Assembly (NCBI RefSeq): GCF_000498575.2
Contig: NZ_AWSQ01000002.1
Coordinates: forward strand, 89,941-153,940
Length of the DNA: 64,000 nt
Direction: 5' to 3'
From: Pseudomonas taeanensis MS-3
GTDB lineage: Bacteria > Pseudomonadota > Gammaproteobacteria > Pseudomonadales > Pseudomonadaceae
Position 1 is the stretch's first letter. Each line of letters begins with the position of its first letter. Made by a program: the position numbers and the translations under genes. Below, piece by piece: positions 8,639 through 22,622 of this stretch. The notes beneath the pieces are model-generated. The model had not been told where the DNA came from. It worked only from the letters and a program-made list of their open reading frames with translations, and made no database searches.

Positions 8639-10039
8639 TTATACCGACGCTTTTACCTGAACGTCGCCCTCAGCCGGGCTCTGCTCGATGTCGATCTGAA
8701 AGCGGTTTCCACCGTTCATTTTCGCGCAATACATGGCGTCATCGGCATGCTTGAGTAGCTGCTCGCCCTCTAAGCCATGCTCGGGGTAGAGCGCGATGCC
8801 GATGCTAGGCAGGATGCACAGGCTTTGACTCTGCAGCTTGAAGGGTTGATTGAGCACGTTACGGATTTTTTCGGCCACCGCTGTGACGTGCTCCGTCAAC
8901 TGGATGCTTTCGAGCAGCACCACAAACTCGTCGCCGCCGACGCGAGCGACCGTATCCGTTTCGCGCACGGACTGCTTGAGACGTCTGGCCACCTCCTGCA
9001 GCAGCAGGTCGCCTGCGGCATGGCCCAGGGTGTCGTTAATTTGTTTGAACTTATCCAGATCCAGGTAGAGCAGGGACAGTCGTCCTTGCTCCCGATGTGC
9101 GCGTGTCAGCGCGGTTTGCAGACGATCATGCAAGAGGCCACGGTTGGGCAGGTGGGTCAGCTGGTCGTATTGCGCCATGTATTGCAGTCGGGCGTGCAGC
9201 TGTTTGCGTTCAATGGCGGCGGCGATCTGGGTAGAGACGAATTGCAGCAGTTCCTTATCTTTTTCGGTGTAGCGCACACCTCCCACATAACTTTTCACCG
9301 CCAGGGCGCCGATGGTGCCGCTGGGCGAGTTGAGCGGGACGCCCAGCCAGCACAATGAGTCCTGGCCCACCACGGCGCGTAAATGCTCGGGGTGCACGGA
9401 CAGCGTCTCCGGCGTCAGCAGCAGCGCTCGGCCGCTGCGGACGACCTCGGCGCTGAGAGTGTCGGTAGCCGGCGTGTGTGGTTCGGGTGCCTGGTCGTGC
9501 TCGTCGATATGGTAAGGGAAGCTCAGCTGGTCGTTTGTCGCATCGTACAGCGCCACGGAAAAATTAAGCGCGGGCAGCAAGCCGCCGATGATCTGATGAA
9601 TTTGTTGGAACAGGGTAAACAGGTCTTCGGCGGCGTGGGCGGCTTCGGAGATGGCGTAGAGCGCCGTCTGCATCGACTCGGACTGTTTGCGCTCGGTAAT
9701 GTCGCGCGCCACGGCAATCCTTAGTTGATCTGCCTCCGACCAGCGGGCTGACCACATAATGTGGACGATTTGCCCATCCTTACGGGTGTAGCGATTTTCA
9801 AAATAAGGTTTGAGATGCCCTGACATGACCTCCTTGGCTGCCTGCAGGGTCCTGGCCCGATCTTCGGGGACCACCATCTGGATCATCGCCTTGCCGATCA
9901 TCTCATCCGGGGTGTAACCGAAAATACGCTCACAGGCCGCACTGACGAACACAAAGCGGCCCTGGGCATCGACAACGCAGATGGCGTCGAGCAGCAGGTC
10001 GATGAAACTGGTCAGGTGCGCGTAGGTTTTTGTGTGCAT
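8639..10039 (-). CDS. PAS-GAF-GGDEF diguanylate cyclase
   Basis: This soluble 466-residue signalling protein makes c-di-GMP from two GTP. A PAS domain with PAC motif covers about residues 8-120 (FGYTPDEMIGK, ARDITERK). A GAF domain covers about 130-280, and the GGDEF domain runs from about 288 to the end. The active-site motif GGDEF is intact at 368-372, and an inhibitory-site RxxD (RETD, 359-362) lies the standard five residues before it, so product inhibition is likely. No EAL domain is present. It is monocistronic and transcribed away from the lipA terminator. Confidence 0.93.
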   Translation of the reverse strand: MHTKTYAHLTSFIDLLLDAICVVDAQGRFVFVSAACERIFGYTPDEMIGKAMIQMVVPEDRARTLQAAKEVMSGHLKPYFENRYTRKDGQIVHIMWSARWSEADQLRIAVARDITERKQSESMQTALYAISEAAHAAEDLFTLFQQIHQIIGGLLPALNFSVALYDATNDQLSFPYHIDEHDQAPEPHTPATDTLSAEVVRSGRALLLTPETLSVHPEHLRAVVGQDSLCWLGVPLNSPSGTIGALAVKSYVGGVRYTEKDKELLQFVSTQIAAAIERKQLHARLQYMAQYDQLTHLPNRGLLHDRLQTALTRAHREQGRLSLLYLDLDKFKQINDTLGHAAGDLLLQEVARRLKQSVRETDTVARVGGDEFVVLLESIQLTEHVTAVAEKIRNVLNQPFKLQSQSLCILPSIGIALYPEHGLEGEQLLKHADDAMYCAKMNGGNRFQIDIEQSPAEGDVQVKASV

Positions 10040-10170
10040 GGCGCAAGCATAGTGCCAACTGAGGCGAGGTGAAAATGCTTAATCCATGGGTTGGCCTCGG
10101 TCGCGAGCGCCTTTGCTCGGGTGCCGGGTGTTGCGTCTGCTCTCGCGAAAAGGGAGCGAATAATAAAAAA

Positions 10171-10188
10171 GGCGACCCGAGGGTCGCC
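10171..10188 (-). terminator. Rho-independent terminator of the glycine operon
   Basis: An 8-bp stem (GGCGACCC/GGGTCGCC) with a tiny loop is followed, reading the minus strand, by a run of six T residues. It lies 35 bases beyond the lipA stop and ends the minus-strand gcvH-to-lipA series. Confidence 0.88.
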
Positions 10189-10222
10189 ATTTTTATTCAG
10201 CTAAGTATTTATTCAGTTCGGC

Positions 10223-11200
10223 TCAGTGGTTCTTGGCCTCGTGCGCCTGCTGATCGGCATGGTAGGACGAGCGTACCAGCGGACCGGACGCGACGTTCTT
10301 GAAGCCCATCCGGGTGCCTTCCTCGGCGAACCAGGCAAAGGTGTCCGGGTGTACGAAGCGCTGCACCGGCAGGTGGCTGCGCGACGGCTGCAGGTATTGA
10401 CCGAGGGTGAGCATGTCGACATCGTGCTCGCGCATGCGCAGCATGACTTCGATGACTTCCTGGTCGGTCTCGCCGAGGCCGAGCATCAGTCCCGACTTGG
10501 TCGGCACGTGCGGCACCAGTTGCTTGAACTTCTGCAGCAGGTCCAGCGACCACTCGAAGTCCGAGCCTGGGCGCGCGGCCTTGTACAGGCGCGGCACGGT
10601 TTCCAGATTATGGTTGAACACATCCGGCGGCTCGGCCGCGGTGATGGCCAGGGCCACGTCCATGCGCCCGCGATAATCCGGTACCAGGGTTTCCAGCTGG
10701 ACGTGCGGCGACAGCGCGCGAATCTCGCGCAGGCAGTCGGCGAAGTGCTGGGCACCACCGTCGCGCAGGTCGTCACGGTCCACCGAGGTGATCACCACGT
10801 ACTTCAGGCGCAGGTCGGCGATGGCCACGGCGAGGTTTTTCGGCTCGTCGACATCCAGCGCCTTCGGCCGGCCATGGCCGACGTCACAGAATGGGCAGCG
10901 ACGGGTGCAGATGTCGCCCATGATCATGAAAGTGGCGGTACCGCCGGAGAAGCACTCGCCAAGGTTCGGGCAGGAGGCCTCTTCGCAGACACTGTGCAGC
11001 TTGTGCTTGCGCAGCAGCTGCTTGATCCGGTCGACTTCCGGCGATAACGGAATGCGAACACGAATCCAGTCCGGTTTTTTCGGCAGTTCTTCGGTGGGAA
11101 TGATCTTGACCGGGATGCGCGCCATCTTCTCGGCGCCGCGCAGTTTGACCCCGACTTCCACTTTGGCCGGCTTGCCGGCGGTTTCCACTACAGTGCTCAT
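10223..11200 (-). CDS. lipA: Lipoyl synthase
   Basis: This 325-residue radical-SAM enzyme inserts two sulfurs into octanoyl groups on lipoyl-domain proteins such as GcvH and E2. The radical-SAM cluster motif CTRRCPFC and the family's N-terminal second-cluster cysteines ([12 protein letters not shown]) are both intact. The start at 11200 gives [10 protein letters not shown] and a usual length; the frame extends 35 codons further upstream without support. It closes the glycine-cleavage operon, 101 bases after gcvT, and directly serves GcvH in that operon. Many pseudomonads carry a separate housekeeping lipA beside lipB, so this may be a dedicated second copy; the window cannot show that. Confidence 0.95.
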   Translation of the reverse strand: MSTVVETAGKPAKVEVGVKLRGAEKMARIPVKIIPTEELPKKPDWIRVRIPLSPEVDRIKQLLRKHKLHSVCEEASCPNLGECFSGGTATFMIMGDICTRRCPFCDVGHGRPKALDVDEPKNLAVAIADLRLKYVVITSVDRDDLRDGGAQHFADCLREIRALSPHVQLETLVPDYRGRMDVALAITAAEPPDVFNHNLETVPRLYKAARPGSDFEWSLDLLQKFKQLVPHVPTKSGLMLGLGETDQEVIEVMLRMREHDVDMLTLGQYLQPSRSHLPVQRFVHPDTFAWFAEEGTRMGFKNVASGPLVRSSYHADQQAHEAKNH

Positions 11201-11301
11201 GCTCTGCTTCCACTGATGGCCCGTGCGGCCCTGGCGCTGAGCGAGGGCTGACGGGCAGGCGCTCTGGCAGCGGGACAAGACTGGCTTGTCCCGCCAGCGG
11301 C

Positions 11302-12426
11302 TCAACCGCGGTAGTAGCGCTGCGGCACGAAAGGCGTCTTGGCAACCTTCATGGCCACGCGCTTGCCGCGCACCACTGCCCAGACCGGGCTGTCCACGGC
11401 GACATGGCTGCTCTGCACATAGCCCATGGCCACGGGGGCACCGAGGGTCGGGCCGAAGCCGCCGCTGCTGACGATGCCGATCACGTTGCCGTCGGCGTCG
11501 ACGATTTCCGCGCCTTCACGCACCGGTACGCGCTCCTGCGGCAGCAGGCCGACGCGCTTGCTGCTCACGCCATTCTGCTGCTGAGCGAAGATCTGCTCGG
11601 CGCCAGGGAAACCGCCGGCCCGTGCGCCGTCGGCGCGGCGTGGCTTGGACATGGCCCACAGCAGGCTGGCTTCGATCGGCGTGGTGCTGGTGCTCATGTC
11701 GTGGCCGTACAGGCACAGACCGGCTTCCAGGCGCAGCGAATCGCGCGCGCCGAGGCCGATGGCCGCCACTTCCGGTTCGGCCAACAGGGCTCGGGCCAGG
11801 GCTTCGGCCTGTTCATTGGGTACGGAAATCTCGTAACCGTCTTCACCGGTGTAGCCGGAGCGGCTGACGAAGCAGTCGACTCCGAGCAGGCGCACGCTGG
11901 CGAACTGCATGAAGGTCATCTCGGCCACTTGCGGCGCCAGGCGAGCCAGCACGTCCACCGCCTTCGGCCCTTGCAGGGCGAGCAGGGCACGCGATTCGAA
12001 CAGGCTGTCGATCTCGCACTGCTCGCCGATGTGCTTGCGCAGGTGGGCCAGGTCCTGATCCTTGCAGGCGGCGTTGACCACCAGGAACAGTGTGTCGTCG
12101 CCCAGGTTGGCGACCATCAGGTCGTCGAGGATGCCGCCGTTGTCATCGGTGAACATGGCGTAGCGTTGCATGCCCACCGGCAGGTCGATGATGTCCACCG
12201 GCACCAGGCTTTCCAGGGCCTTGGCGGCATTGGCGCCACGCAGGGTCAGCTGGCCCATGTGCGAGACGTCGAACAGGCCGGCCTGGTCGCGGCAGTGCAG
12301 GTGTTCTTTCATCACGCCGAGCGGGTACTGCACCGGCATGTCATAGCCGGCGAAGGGCACCATGCGTGCGCCGAGTTCCAGGTGCAGGGCGTGTAACGGG
12401 GTTTTCGCCAGGGTTTCGCTGGTCAT
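11302..12426 (-). CDS. gcvT: Glycine cleavage T protein (aminomethyltransferase)
   Basis: This 374-residue protein transfers the methylene group from the aminomethyl-lipoyl arm of GcvH to tetrahydrofolate, releasing ammonia. The N-terminal opening ([21 protein letters not shown]), FDVSHMGQ and [11 protein letters not shown] motifs are those of GcvT. The length is typical. It lies in the minus-strand operon between sdaA and lipA, with a REP palindrome in the gap to sdaA. Confidence 0.96.
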   Translation of the reverse strand: MTSETLAKTPLHALHLELGARMVPFAGYDMPVQYPLGVMKEHLHCRDQAGLFDVSHMGQLTLRGANAAKALESLVPVDIIDLPVGMQRYAMFTDDNGGILDDLMVANLGDDTLFLVVNAACKDQDLAHLRKHIGEQCEIDSLFESRALLALQGPKAVDVLARLAPQVAEMTFMQFASVRLLGVDCFVSRSGYTGEDGYEISVPNEQAEALARALLAEPEVAAIGLGARDSLRLEAGLCLYGHDMSTSTTPIEASLLWAMSKPRRADGARAGGFPGAEQIFAQQQNGVSSKRVGLLPQERVPVREGAEIVDADGNVIGIVSSGGFGPTLGAPVAMGYVQSSHVAVDSPVWAVVRGKRVAMKVAKTPFVPQRYYRG

Positions 12427-12480
12427 GCTGTCGCTCCAGGTTCTAATGTGCCGCGAGATGCGCGAAGGGTTTGGGCTGTT

Positions 12481-12540
12481 GTAGGAGCGAGCTTGCTCGC
12501 GATGCGTTCAATAGCCGATCGCGAGCAAGCTCGCTCCTAC
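12481..12540. repeat. REP-type inverted pair, GTAGGAGCGAGC family
   Basis: Two perfectly complementary 22-base arms (12481-12502 and 12519-12540), beginning GTAGGAGCGAGCTTGCTCGC on the plus strand, flank a 16-base spacer. This is the common Pseudomonas REP/BIME palindrome. It lies between sdaA and gcvT inside the operon, where it could affect mRNA stability. Confidence 0.93.
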
Positions 12541-12557
12541 GGGATGGGTGAGGCCTA

Positions 12558-13934
<1,377 letters not shown>

Positions 13935-14017
13935 GCTGAGCTCCTGCTTCTGGTCTTGTTGACGCTCAGGCATGGGACCCGCCCACGCCTGACTGTCAGC
14001 ATAAGAAGCCTGTGTAT

Positions 14018-15271
<1,254 letters not shown>

Positions 15272-15292
15272 CGGGAGCGGTCCTGTATTAAG

Positions 15293-15318
15293 GGCGCGAC
15301 CGCTTAAACGGTCGCGCC
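15293..15318. terminator. Strong hairpin between the symporter gene and glyA
   Basis: A 10-bp GC-rich stem (GGCGCGACCG and its complement) with a 6-base loop is followed on the minus strand by a weak T-containing stretch. It may act as a partial terminator or mRNA-stabilising hairpin that lowers glyA expression relative to the upstream genes. Confidence 0.6.
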
Positions 15319-15331
15319 ATGAGGGCAGTAT

Positions 15332-16708
15332 TTAGCGTTGTGCGGCTGCGGCAGCGACTACGCTGCGGTCACGAGCGAAGTATTCTTTGGTCAGCTTGAC
15401 CACGATCGGGCTGAGCAGTAGCAGGGACAGCAGGTTGGGGATGGCCATCAAACCGTTGAGGGTATCGGCCAGCAGCCAGGCGAAGTCCAGCTGGGCGACG
15501 GCGCCGAACGGTACGGCCAGGACCCAGATGATGCGGAACGGCATGATTGCCTTGGTGCCAACCAAGAATTCCCAGCACTTCTCGCCGAAGTAACTCCAGC
15601 CGAGGATGGTGGTGAAGGCGAAGACCACCAGGGCGATACTCAACAGTGCGCCGCCGTAGCCGGGCATGGCCGATTCGAAGGCCGCCGCCGACAGGGCCGC
15701 GCCGCTGACGCCGCTGGTCCACACGCCGGAGGCAATGATCGCCAGGCCGGTCATGGTGCAGATGACGATGGTATCGATGAAGGTCCCGAGCATGCCAATC
15801 ATCCCCGAGCGTACCGGGCTGTTGGTGGTGCCGGCGGCCTGGGCGATACCGGCGGTGCCGAGGCCCGCTTCGTTGGAGAAGATGCCACGCGCCACACCGA
15901 AACGGATGGCGGCCATGACCGCTGCGCCGGCAAAACCACCGACTGCGGCCACTGGCGAGAAGGCATGGGTGAAGATCAGCGCGAAGGCGCCCGGAATGGC
16001 GTCGGCGTGAACCACCAGCACCACAATGGCGGCGACGATATAGGCCACGCACATGAACGGCACCAGGGTCGCGGCAACTTTACCGATACGCTTGATACCA
16101 CCAAGGATCACCATGCCGACCAGCAGCATGCTGACCAGACCGGTCAGCCACAGCGGGATGGCGAAGGTGGTTTCCAGGGCATGTGCCATGCTGTTGACCT
16201 GGACCATGTTGCCGATACCGAAACCGGCCAGGCCGCCGAAGATGGCGAACGCGGTGCCGAGCCACACCCACTTCTTGCCCAGGCCATTCTTGATCGCATA
16301 CATCGGCCCGCCGACGTGCTCGCCACGGTCGTCGGTCTCGCGGTAATGCACCGCCAGCACCACTTCACAGTACTTGGTGGCCATGCCGACCAGGGCGGTG
16401 CACCACATCCAGAACAGCGCGCCGGGGCCGCCGAGGAAGATTGCGGTGGCCACACCGGCGATATTGCCGGTACCCACGGTGGCCGCGAGGCAGGTCATCA
16501 GCGCCTGGAACGGGCTGATTTCGCCGCTGGCATCATCGTCTTTCTTACGGCCTTGCCACATCAGGGCGAAGCCCGCGCCGATCTTCGACAAGGGCATAAG
16601 TTTCAGGCGCAGCATGAGGAACAGACCGGTGCCGAGGATCAGCGCCAGCATGGGCGGCCCCCATACCAGTCCGTTGATTTGATTGGTTAGATTGCTGATG
16701 AATTCCAT
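15332..16708 (-). CDS. Na+/alanine(glycine) symporter, AGCS family
   Basis: This 458-residue integral membrane protein has about ten to eleven hydrophobic helices. Family signatures include GTGNIAGVATAIFLGGPGALFWMW, AVMAAIRFGVARGIFSNEAGLGTAGIAQAA and FGEKCWEFLVG. AGCS carriers import alanine or glycine with sodium. The start at 16708 sits behind AAAGAGGTG; a 65-codon upstream extension is unsupported. Its position between gcvP and glyA implies glycine or alanine uptake feeding the cleavage system. Confidence 0.93.
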   Translation of the reverse strand: MEFISNLTNQINGLVWGPPMLALILGTGLFLMLRLKLMPLSKIGAGFALMWQGRKKDDDASGEISPFQALMTCLAATVGTGNIAGVATAIFLGGPGALFWMWCTALVGMATKYCEVVLAVHYRETDDRGEHVGGPMYAIKNGLGKKWVWLGTAFAIFGGLAGFGIGNMVQVNSMAHALETTFAIPLWLTGLVSMLLVGMVILGGIKRIGKVAATLVPFMCVAYIVAAIVVLVVHADAIPGAFALIFTHAFSPVAAVGGFAGAAVMAAIRFGVARGIFSNEAGLGTAGIAQAAGTTNSPVRSGMIGMLGTFIDTIVICTMTGLAIIASGVWTSGVSGAALSAAAFESAMPGYGGALLSIALVVFAFTTILGWSYFGEKCWEFLVGTKAIMPFRIIWVLAVPFGAVAQLDFAWLLADTLNGLMAIPNLLSLLLLSPIVVKLTKEYFARDRSVVAAAAAQR

Positions 16709-16932
16709 GTAGCACCTCTTTCTTGTTGTATGTGCACGGGGATGACCCGTGCCGGATAAGGGCTTGTGTGCGGTTTTGCCGCGATGGGATTTCTGAATCG
16801 TTAGGGGTTCGCGCGTGGGCGCAATGAGCTGTTGCAGGGAGGCGGCATGCACCATGGGTTTGCCGACACAGGAAACATGCCGCTCCCCTGCAAACGCTGT
16901 CACGGTCGCCGATAAAGCGCAGCGACCTTAAT

Positions 16933-16997
16933 CCCGTAGCCCGGATGTAATCCGGGGATTGCCGTTAAACGCTCCCTGATTGCATCCGGGCTACGGG
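16933..16997. repeat. REP-type inverted pair, CCCGTAGCCCGGATG family
   Basis: Imperfect inverted arms (CCCGTAGCCCGGATGTAATC on the left; TGCATCCGGGCTACGGG on the right) lie in the 297-base gap between gcvP and the symporter gene. A related copy lies at 31210-31268, and a single half-site begins near 26744. No gene is visible in this gap. Confidence 0.88.
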
Positions 16998-17005
16998 TGG
17001 AGCCG

Positions 17006-19867
<2,862 letters not shown>

Positions 19868-19877
19868 GCCGGCTACC

Positions 19878-20261
19878 TCAGGCGTCGTCGTTGGCTTTCA
19901 GCAGGCGGTCGTAACCAGCCTGGTCGAGCAGTGCGGCCACGGCTGCCGCGTCGGTCGGACGGAAGCGGAAGAACCAGCCTTTGCCCAGCGGATCTTCGTT
20001 GACCAGCTCGGGGCTGCCGTCCAGCTCGGCATTCACTTCGACGATTTCGCCTGCCAGGGGCATGGCGATGTTGCTGGCCGCTTTGACCGATTCCAGCACC
20101 GCGACTTCGTCGCCCTCGCCATAGGTCTGCGGCTCCGGCAGTTGTACGAACACCACATCACCCAAGGCTTCCTGGGCATAAGCAGTGATGCCGACTGTGA
20201 CCAGGCCATCTGCGTCTTGACGCAGCCATTCGTGATCAACGGTAAAACGCAACTCGCTCAT
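19878..20261 (-). CDS. gcvH: Glycine cleavage H protein
   Basis: This 127-residue lipoyl carrier shuttles the aminomethyl group and electrons between the P, T and L proteins. The lipoyl lysine lies in VLESVKAAS (about residue 60). It is the first gene of the minus-strand operon. The L protein (lipoamide dehydrogenase) is not encoded here and must be supplied from elsewhere. Confidence 0.97.
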   Translation of the reverse strand: MSELRFTVDHEWLRQDADGLVTVGITAYAQEALGDVVFVQLPEPQTYGEGDEVAVLESVKAASNIAMPLAGEIVEVNAELDGSPELVNEDPLGKGWFFRFRPTDAAAVAALLDQAGYDRLLKANDDA

Positions 20262-20354
20262 GTGAACTCCTCAAGTAGGGGGCTCGCCCGATTCTTGTGC
20301 GGGCGATGATCAAGGTGCTCGTGCCAGGCAGCGAGCGCTTGGGGGATAAACGTT

Positions 20355-20370
20355 AGCAAGGGTGGTGCCA
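20355..20370 (-). promoter_or_regulatory. Sigma54 (-24/-12) promoter for gcvH
   Basis: On the minus strand the sequence reads TGGCACCACCCTTGCT. It carries the GG and GC dinucleotides at the required spacing and matches the TGGCAC-N5-TTGC consensus fully. The predicted start of transcription is about 80 bases before the gcvH ATG. In P. aeruginosa the homologous operon is driven by RpoN with the TyrR-like activator GcsR (established for that species). Confidence 0.88.
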
Positions 20371-20434
20371 TTGTTATTTTTTTCAATTAAATCAATGTGT
20401 TATGTTTATTTTTGGGAAATGTTCGAGTCTCTGT

Positions 20435-20452
20435 TGTATTGAATTCGATACG
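20435..20452. promoter_or_regulatory. Proximal TyrR-like enhancer palindrome
   Basis: TGTATTGAATTCGATACG is an 18-bp near-perfect palindrome with the half-site spacing of TyrR boxes (TGTAAA-N6-TTTACA). It lies about 65-80 bases upstream of the -24 element, suiting a GcsR-type enhancer-binding protein. The activator gene is not in the window. Confidence 0.6.
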
Positions 20453-20533
20453 AATGCTGCAGATGGGACTGCTGAGCCCGCGGAAAGGCCCGAGGTGTCG
20501 CGGGCTGGCTGCTTTGTGTCGCTTTCGTTACGT

Positions 20534-20551
20534 TGTATTGATTTAGATACA
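20534..20551. promoter_or_regulatory. Distal TyrR-like enhancer palindrome
   Basis: TGTATTGATTTAGATACA shares the TGTATTGA left half with the proximal site and has perfect outer arms (TGTAT/ATACA). Its centre lies 99 bases from that of the proximal site. The pair, with the -24/-12 element, forms a coherent enhancer-dependent control region. Confidence 0.6.
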
Positions 20552-20815
20552 GCGTGGCTTCGGCCGGGCGCAAAACCCCAGCCCAGAAGCCTGGCTAGCG
20601 TGGGCGCTCGCCGGAGTGGCGGGCGCGCACAGGTATTCATCCGGGCAATAGCGGGGCATCCAGTCTGCGCATGCGCCAGCGGCAAGCGCCGCTGCAGCGA
20701 GGGGTTCACTCTTTCGAGTGACAGGCCAAATACCTCTTTCGGGCGCTTATCCACGGGGAGGACGACTCGGTAGCGTGGAGCCTCAACACGAAACCGAGCT
20801 TTCCAGGAGAGCCGC

Positions 20816-22591
20816 ATGACAACAAGAACAAGACATGCCTTCTTCCAACCGCGCGCACTGGCCGTAGCCGTAGCTGCCACCTTGGGCTGTGTCGCACAGG
20901 TCGAGGCGCTTACCTTCAATGTCGGTGAACTAGAAGGTCAGTTCGACTCTGCGTTGTCAGTGGGTGCCAGTTGGTCGGTGCGCGGGGCGGACCCGGACTT
21001 TGTCTCCACCGCCAGTGGCGGTAAGGCCTCTTCGCGCACCTCGGACGATGGCCGGTTGAACTTCAAGAAGGGGGAGACCTTCTCGAAGATCTTCAAGGGT
21101 ATCCATGATCTCGAGCTGAAATATGGTGACACCGGCGTTTTTATCCGCGGCAAGTACTGGTACGACTTCGAGACCAAGGACGAGCACCGGTTGTTCTACG
21201 ACATCCAGGACCACAACCGTAAGCAGGCCGCGCAATCTTCCGGTGCGGAGATCCTCGACGCCTTCATCTACCACAACTACACCATCGGCAACCTGCCCGG
21301 CAGCGTACGAGTCGGCAAGCAGGTGGTCAGCTGGGGCGAGAGTACCTTCATCCAGAACTCGATCAACTCGATCAACCCGATCGACGCCGCCGCCTTCCGC
21401 CGTCCTGGTGCGGAGATCAAGGAAGGTCTGATCCCGGTCAACATGCTTTACCTGTCGCAGAGCCTGACCGACAGCGTGAGCATGGAAGCCTTCTACCAGC
21501 TGGAGTGGGACCAGACGGTGGCTGACAACTGCGGGACCTTCTTCTCCACCGCCGACGTGATCGCCGATGGTTGTGAGGACCGACTGGTGGTGTTCGGCCC
21601 GGACCTGCCGCCGGGTGAGTCGAACAACAGCTTCGCGCCGGGGGAAAACGTCTACATCCCGCGTGCCGGCGACCGTGATGCGCGTGACAGTGGCCAGTAC
21701 GGGGTTGCCCTGCGTTGGTTCGCCGAGCAGCTGAATGACACCGAGTTCGGTCTCTATGCCCTGAACTACCACAGCCGTGGTCCGGTGTTCAGCACCATTC
21801 GCACCACCACCCCTTCGCCGGCCTTCATTCCCGGCGCGCCGAATGCCCGCTATTTCGTCGAGTATCCCGAGGATATCCGTCTCTATGGCCTGAGCTTCCA
21901 GACCAATGTCGGTGGCACCGCATTGTCCGGTGAGGTCAGCTACCGGCCGAACATGCCGATGCAGATCAACTCCACCGATCTGTCCTTCGCCGCCCTCGGC
22001 TTACCGGTATCGCCAGTCTTTACCAGCGGGAGCGCGCAGAACGTCTCCGGTGGCGATATCCACGGTTACGAGCGCAAGCCGTTCACCCAGGCGCAGATTA
22101 CCGCGCTGCAGTTCTTCGACAGGGTGCTCGGCGCTAGCCGCCTGACCGTGATCGGCGAGGTCGGCTACAACCACATCAGCGGCATCAGTGACGATGTGGG
22201 CGAGCTGCGCTTCGGTCGTGACCCGATTTTCGGTGCCGGCGAGTTCAGTGCGCCGGGGGTGTGCGCCGCGTTCAACTCGGCCAATCCCGATGAGTGCCAG
22301 GGCGATGGCTTCTACACCAGCAACTCCTGGGGTTACCGCCTGCGCGCCAGCGCCGATTACAGCAACGTGGTTGCCGGGATCAACCTGACCCCGAGTGTCT
22401 CCTGGTCGCATGACGTCGACGGTTACGGGCCGAATTTCAATGAGGGCAGCAAGGCCGTGAGCATCGGTCTGAGTGCCGATTACCAGAACACCTATAACGC
22501 CAGCCTCAGTTACACCGACTTCTTTGGCGGTGAATACAACACCGTCACCGACCGCGACTTTGTCGCGCTCAGCTTCGGCGTGAACTTCTAA
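20816..22591 (+). CDS. DUF1302-family outer-membrane-type protein
   Basis: This 591-residue protein has an N-terminal signal peptide (AVAVAATLGCVAQVEA, cleavage about residue 31) and a beta-rich body ending in VALSFGVNF, a terminal aromatic as in beta-barrel proteins. GKQVVSWGESTFIQNSINSI is a DUF1302 hallmark. Members occur with DUF1329 and MMPL proteins in clusters for hydrophobic substrates, and are thought to take part in their passage across the outer membrane. The start follows CCAGGAGAG. The gene is paired with the DUF1329 gene 31 bases on. A second, divergent pair lies in the island at 49.7 kb. Confidence 0.85.
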   Translation: MTTRTRHAFFQPRALAVAVAATLGCVAQVEALTFNVGELEGQFDSALSVGASWSVRGADPDFVSTASGGKASSRTSDDGRLNFKKGETFSKIFKGIHDLELKYGDTGVFIRGKYWYDFETKDEHRLFYDIQDHNRKQAAQSSGAEILDAFIYHNYTIGNLPGSVRVGKQVVSWGESTFIQNSINSINPIDAAAFRRPGAEIKEGLIPVNMLYLSQSLTDSVSMEAFYQLEWDQTVADNCGTFFSTADVIADGCEDRLVVFGPDLPPGESNNSFAPGENVYIPRAGDRDARDSGQYGVALRWFAEQLNDTEFGLYALNYHSRGPVFSTIRTTTPSPAFIPGAPNARYFVEYPEDIRLYGLSFQTNVGGTALSGEVSYRPNMPMQINSTDLSFAALGLPVSPVFTSGSAQNVSGGDIHGYERKPFTQAQITALQFFDRVLGASRLTVIGEVGYNHISGISDDVGELRFGRDPIFGAGEFSAPGVCAAFNSANPDECQGDGFYTSNSWGYRLRASADYSNVVAGINLTPSVSWSHDVDGYGPNFNEGSKAVSIGLSADYQNTYNASLSYTDFFGGEYNTVTDRDFVALSFGVNF

Positions 22592-22622
22592 GCGGCCAGG
22601 AATCATGAGGAAGACCATGCAC

